Shown here: one piece after another, positions 61,940 through 64,000 of the stretch
Layout of the letters: every line of letters starts with the position of its first letter
Position numbering within the stretch: position 1 is the stretch's first letter
Assembly: GCF_004366075.1 (NCBI RefSeq)
Contig: NZ_SODU01000004.1
Location: 248,001-312,000 of the forward strand
DNA from: Kribbella pratensis
GTDB lineage: Bacteria; Actinomycetota; Actinomycetes; Propionibacteriales; Kribbellaceae
DNA: 64,000 nucleotides
Direction of reading: 5' to 3'
Position numbers and translations under genes: made by a program
The notes under the pieces: model-generated
Databases searched by the model: none
Told to the model about the DNA's origin: nothing
The model's input: the letters and a program-made list of their open reading frames with translations, nothing else

Positions 61940-62346
61940 CGCTTCCGCGCCTTCCGCTCGGCCTTCATCTCTTCCTTGACGCGCCGCGACACGTCCTTGC
62001 GCTGCTGCTCACCGAGTGCCCGGCGGACGCCGTAGCTGAACGCGGCCGCCTTCACCAGTGGGCCGCCGGCGGTGGCCGAGAACAGCGACATCAGCGCTGC
62101 CGCGTTCGTCGTCACGGTGGTCGCGTTGTCGGTGATCGTGTCGACCTTCGCCAGCTGGGCGTTCGTGGTCGCCACCGTGGTGGTCACCTCGCCGAGCAGC
62201 GGGACGCTGGAGTCGGAGACGCCCTTCACCATGATCCGGGTCTCGTCGAACACCTTGCCGAGCTTCAGGATCGGATAGGCCAGCAGGCCCACCAGGATGA
62301 GCAGCGCGCAGGCGGCTATCAGCCCCGCGACTTCACCGACGCTCAT
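61936..62346 (-). CDS. DUF948 membrane protein
   Basis: A 136-residue protein with an N-terminal membrane helix (VAGLIAACALLILVGLLAYPI) and a long cytoplasmic or surface helix (FDETRIMVKGVSDSSVPLLGEVTTTVATTNAQLAKVDTI) like general-stress YtxG/DUF948 proteins; the tail is highly basic (KEEMKAERKARKR). Sits upstream of DUF6167-alaS as in many relatives. AAGGTGGA precedes ATG 62346. Confidence 0.85.
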   Translation of the reverse strand: MSVGEVAGLIAACALLILVGLLAYPILKLGKVFDETRIMVKGVSDSSVPLLGEVTTTVATTNAQLAKVDTITDNATTVTTNAAALMSLFSATAGGPLVKAAAFSYGVRRALGEQQRKDVSRRVKEEMKAERKARKR

Positions 62347-62501
62347 GGAAACGATCCACCTTCCGTAGCGACCTCATGCGACCTGTCGCGAACTCTGTGC
62401 GACTTTGTGGACCGCCCGACCTTATCGCGCGCCCCTGTAGCACTCCGCTCCAGGACACCATCCCTCACATCACAGTCCCTCACCAAACCGCCTCGCGAGG
62501 G

Positions 62502-63203
62502 TCAGGAGCTGCCCCGTTCGCAGGCGATTCCGTCGCCGTTGCGGTCGAGCTCCGGGGTGTAACCGGGATCGCCGCGGTACAGCGGCGCCTTCCCGGCGGC
62601 CCGGACCTCGGCGCAGTTCCGGTAGACGACCGCCGGCGTGCTGCTGGGCGTGGTGCTGGGCGTGGCCGACGGTACGGCGGTGCTCGCGGTCGGTGTCGGC
62701 GTACTGGGTGACGAGGTCGGCGTGCTGGTCGTCGGGGTCGTTGCCCCCGGCGTCGTCGGCGTCGTCGGTGTCGTCGTCGCCGGGGTGCTTGCTGACGGGG
62801 AGGTGGATGACGGGGTGGGTGACGTGGTGCTTGCCGAGGGGGTGCCCGGTGGGGCGCCCGTCGTGGGGTCCGAGGTGGTCGGGTTGCTCGTGCCCGCGCC
62901 GGTGAGCGGCGTGTTGGACGTGGAGCCTGCGCTGGTATGCGGTGCGAGTGGGTTCAACGGCTTTCCGACCGGGAGCGACGGGCGCGTGCTCGAACGCGTC
63001 GTACCGTCCGACCGATCGATCGTCGGTCTGAACGAGCTGCCGGCCTGCGGTTCCTGGCCGGTCTCCGAGTGCTGGGACCTGAACGGGAACAGGAACACCG
63101 CGGCGGCCAGCACAGCGACCGCTGCCGCGCCTGCACCGAGCTTGAGCACCGGCGGACGCTTGCGAAGATGCCGTGGACCGTTCTGGGGATGGGGCTGCCT
63201 CAA
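62502..63203 (-). CDS. Exported Excalibur-domain protein with Ser/Thr/Pro stalk
   Basis: About 233 residues: a short basic N-terminus, one membrane or signal-anchor helix (LGAGAAAVAVLAAAVFLFPF, about 22-41), a long low-complexity stalk of Thr/Pro/Ser (about 60-195) and a C-terminal Excalibur calcium-binding domain (YRNCAEVRAAGKAPLYRGD ... DRNGDGIACE, with the DxDxDG loop and two Cys). TTG 63203 is chosen since GGAAGG lies eight bases upstream; another TTG at 63209 is possible. Likely cell-wall spanning; function unknown. Confidence 0.75.
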   Translation of the reverse strand: MRQPHPQNGPRHLRKRPPVLKLGAGAAAVAVLAAAVFLFPFRSQHSETGQEPQAGSSFRPTIDRSDGTTRSSTRPSLPVGKPLNPLAPHTSAGSTSNTPLTGAGTSNPTTSDPTTGAPPGTPSASTTSPTPSSTSPSASTPATTTPTTPTTPGATTPTTSTPTSSPSTPTPTASTAVPSATPSTTPSSTPAVVYRNCAEVRAAGKAPLYRGDPGYTPELDRNGDGIACERGSS

Positions 63204-63255
63204 AACCAATACCTTCCGCCCCCAGGCCGAGATGCAGCTTACCGACTCGAACCCT

Positions 63256-63582
63256 TCAATCGAAGCTCACGGTCAGTGCCTGCACGGCTCCGTCCGGCGC
63301 CCAGCGCAGCTCCATCGAACCGGTTCCACCACCTGACCAGCGGAAACGCGCCCGCTCGTCGCCGTCCTCGAGCAGCGTCATGGCCTCGAGCAGCGTCATG
63401 GTCTCGGCCGGCGGATTCTCCCGGTACGCCGCTGCGATCGCCGTCCGCCCCTCGAACGGCCCGACCGGGACGCCGACGAACCGCATCGTCGCGTCCGCGG
63501 CGAACCGATCGGCGAACGTGTCCCAGTCGCCTGTCGTCACCGCCAGGTTGAAGGCGTCGACGTGGTTCGCCGTACGACTCAC
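63256..63582 (-). CDS. SnoaL-like (NTF2-fold) protein with in-frame tandem duplication
   Basis: A 108-residue protein like the SnoaL/nuclear-transport-factor-2 fold used by isomerases and small binding proteins (TGDWDTFADRFAADATMRFVG, FEGRTAIAAAYRE, ARFRWSGGG). A perfect 18-bp tandem repeat (63366-63383 and 63384-63401) duplicates the six residues MTLLEA/MTLLED. GTG 63582 overlaps the rarA stop as GTGA, so it is translated with rarA. Catalytic function not predictable. Confidence 0.8.
   Translation of the reverse strand: MSRTANHVDAFNLAVTTGDWDTFADRFAADATMRFVGVPVGPFEGRTAIAAAYRENPPAETMTLLEAMTLLEDGDERARFRWSGGGTGSMELRWAPDGAVQALTVSFD
63366..63401. repeat. Perfect 18-bp tandem duplication in the SnoaL-like gene
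   Basis: CCTCGAGCAGCGTCATGG occurs twice with no gap (63366-63383, 63384-63401). It is a multiple of three and keeps the frame, adding six residues. It looks like a slippage event. Confidence 0.85.
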
Positions 63583-64000
63583 TTGCGGTCCCGGAGGATC
63601 TTGCGGATGGCGGCGACGCGGTCGGCGTACGCCGCTTCGCCGCCGCGGCGGGTGGGTTTGTAGTAATCGGTGCCGTCGATCACGTCCGGCGCGTACTGCT
63701 GCGGGAGGACGCCGCGCGGGTCGTCGTGGGAGTACTGGTACGACGAGCCGTGGCCGATCTTCTTCGCGCCGGCGTAGTGCGCGTCCCGCAGATGCGGCGG
63801 GACCGGGCCGACCTTGCCCGCCTTCACGTCCGCGATCGCGGCGTCGACGGCCATGATCACCGCGTTGGACTTCGGCGCCAGCGCGAGCGCGACGACCGCC
63901 TGGGCGAGGTTGATCCGCGCCTCCGGCATACCGATCAGCTGCACCGCCTCAGCGGCCGCGATCGCGACGCCGAGCGCGGTCGGGTCCCCCATACCGATGT
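63579..64000 (-). CDS. rarA: Replication-associated recombination protein A (C-terminal part, runs off right edge)
   Basis: About 140 codons of the C-terminal tetramerisation region of the RarA/MgsA AAA+ ATPase are visible. The frame enters from the right as IGMGDPTALGVAIAAAEAVQLIGMPEARINLAQAV, then ALAPKSNAVIMAVDAAIADV and HYSHDDPRGV-type end YSHDDPRGVLPQQYAPDVIDGTDYYKP, all typical. The ATPase domain lies outside the window. Its stop overlaps the SnoaL-like gene as GTGA. RarA acts at stalled forks. Confidence 0.95.
   Translation of the reverse strand, partial: IGMGDPTALGVAIAAAEAVQLIGMPEARINLAQAVVALALAPKSNAVIMAVDAAIADVKAGKVGPVPPHLRDAHYAGAKKIGHGSSYQYSHDDPRGVLPQQYAPDVIDGTDYYKPTRRGGEAAYADRVAAIRKILRDRK

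Overview
This window is a high-GC actinobacterial chromosome segment. GTG starts are common, and the core genes follow the order typical of filamentous Actinomycetota: rarA, alaS, ruvX, mltG, aroE, prepilin peptidase, aroC-aroK-aroB-aroQ, efp-nusB, bldD, the pyr operon, mihF-gmk-rpoZ-coaBC, metK-priA and def-fmt-rsmB. Codon and dinucleotide style (very frequent GTACG/CGTACG), bldD and mihF suggest a Nocardioidales/Kribbella-like organism. That genus-level placement is inference. I recognised no tRNA, rRNA, CRISPR array, insertion sequence or prophage.

Layout. 1-575 is the start of a melibiase-like glycosidase that runs off the left edge. 609-3881 holds a class V aminotransferase and two drug/metabolite transporters. 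3930-6813 is def-fmt-rsmB (initiator formyl-Met and rRNA methylation). 6974-14662 is accessory: a secreted C39-like peptidase with a lipoprotein, an epoxide hydrolase, a CGNR regulator, a DUF1707 protein, a HAD hydrolase, and an MFS pump facing an ArsR-type regulator. 14659-23172 carries priA, metK, an AlkZ-like glycosylase, a tandem GNAT, coaBC, rpoZ, gmk and mihF. 23290-26804 holds two paralogous lipoproteins, an RhtA-like exporter facing a LysR regulator, and a decayed DUF4037 gene.

27222-36873 is the complete de novo pyrimidine operon, read leftwards pyrR-pyrB-pyrC-(membrane protein)-carA-carB-pyrD-pyrF. Almost every junction overlaps, and a PyrR-binding hairpin lies just before pyrR. bldD diverges from pyrR and has a perfect BldD box over its own promoter. 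nusB-efp follow, then a MarR/EamA pair with three palindromic operators, then a TetR-aroQ-LuxR gene run divergent from a HelD-like helicase. aroB-aroK-aroC, an embedded Phd/VapC module, an ADP-ribosylglycohydrolase, two bicovalent FAD oxidases, a prepilin peptidase and a DUF2330 protein lead to aroE-mltG-ruvX-alaS. The right end has an Excalibur-domain protein, a SnoaL-like protein and the 3' part of rarA.

Two regulatory habits stand out. First, at least nine genes have a TANNNT -10 box exactly 6 nt before the start codon (two more at 7 nt), which predicts leaderless mRNAs, many of them for regulators. Second, many adjacent genes overlap by 4 nt as GTGA or ATGA, which predicts translational coupling. 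The clearest local oddities are an EamA transporter whose last 115 residues are antisense to a LuxR gene, and a DUF4037 gene disrupted by an internal deletion and frame change. I did not find one unequivocal undescribed system. The best leads are the operator architectures and these two gene anomalies.
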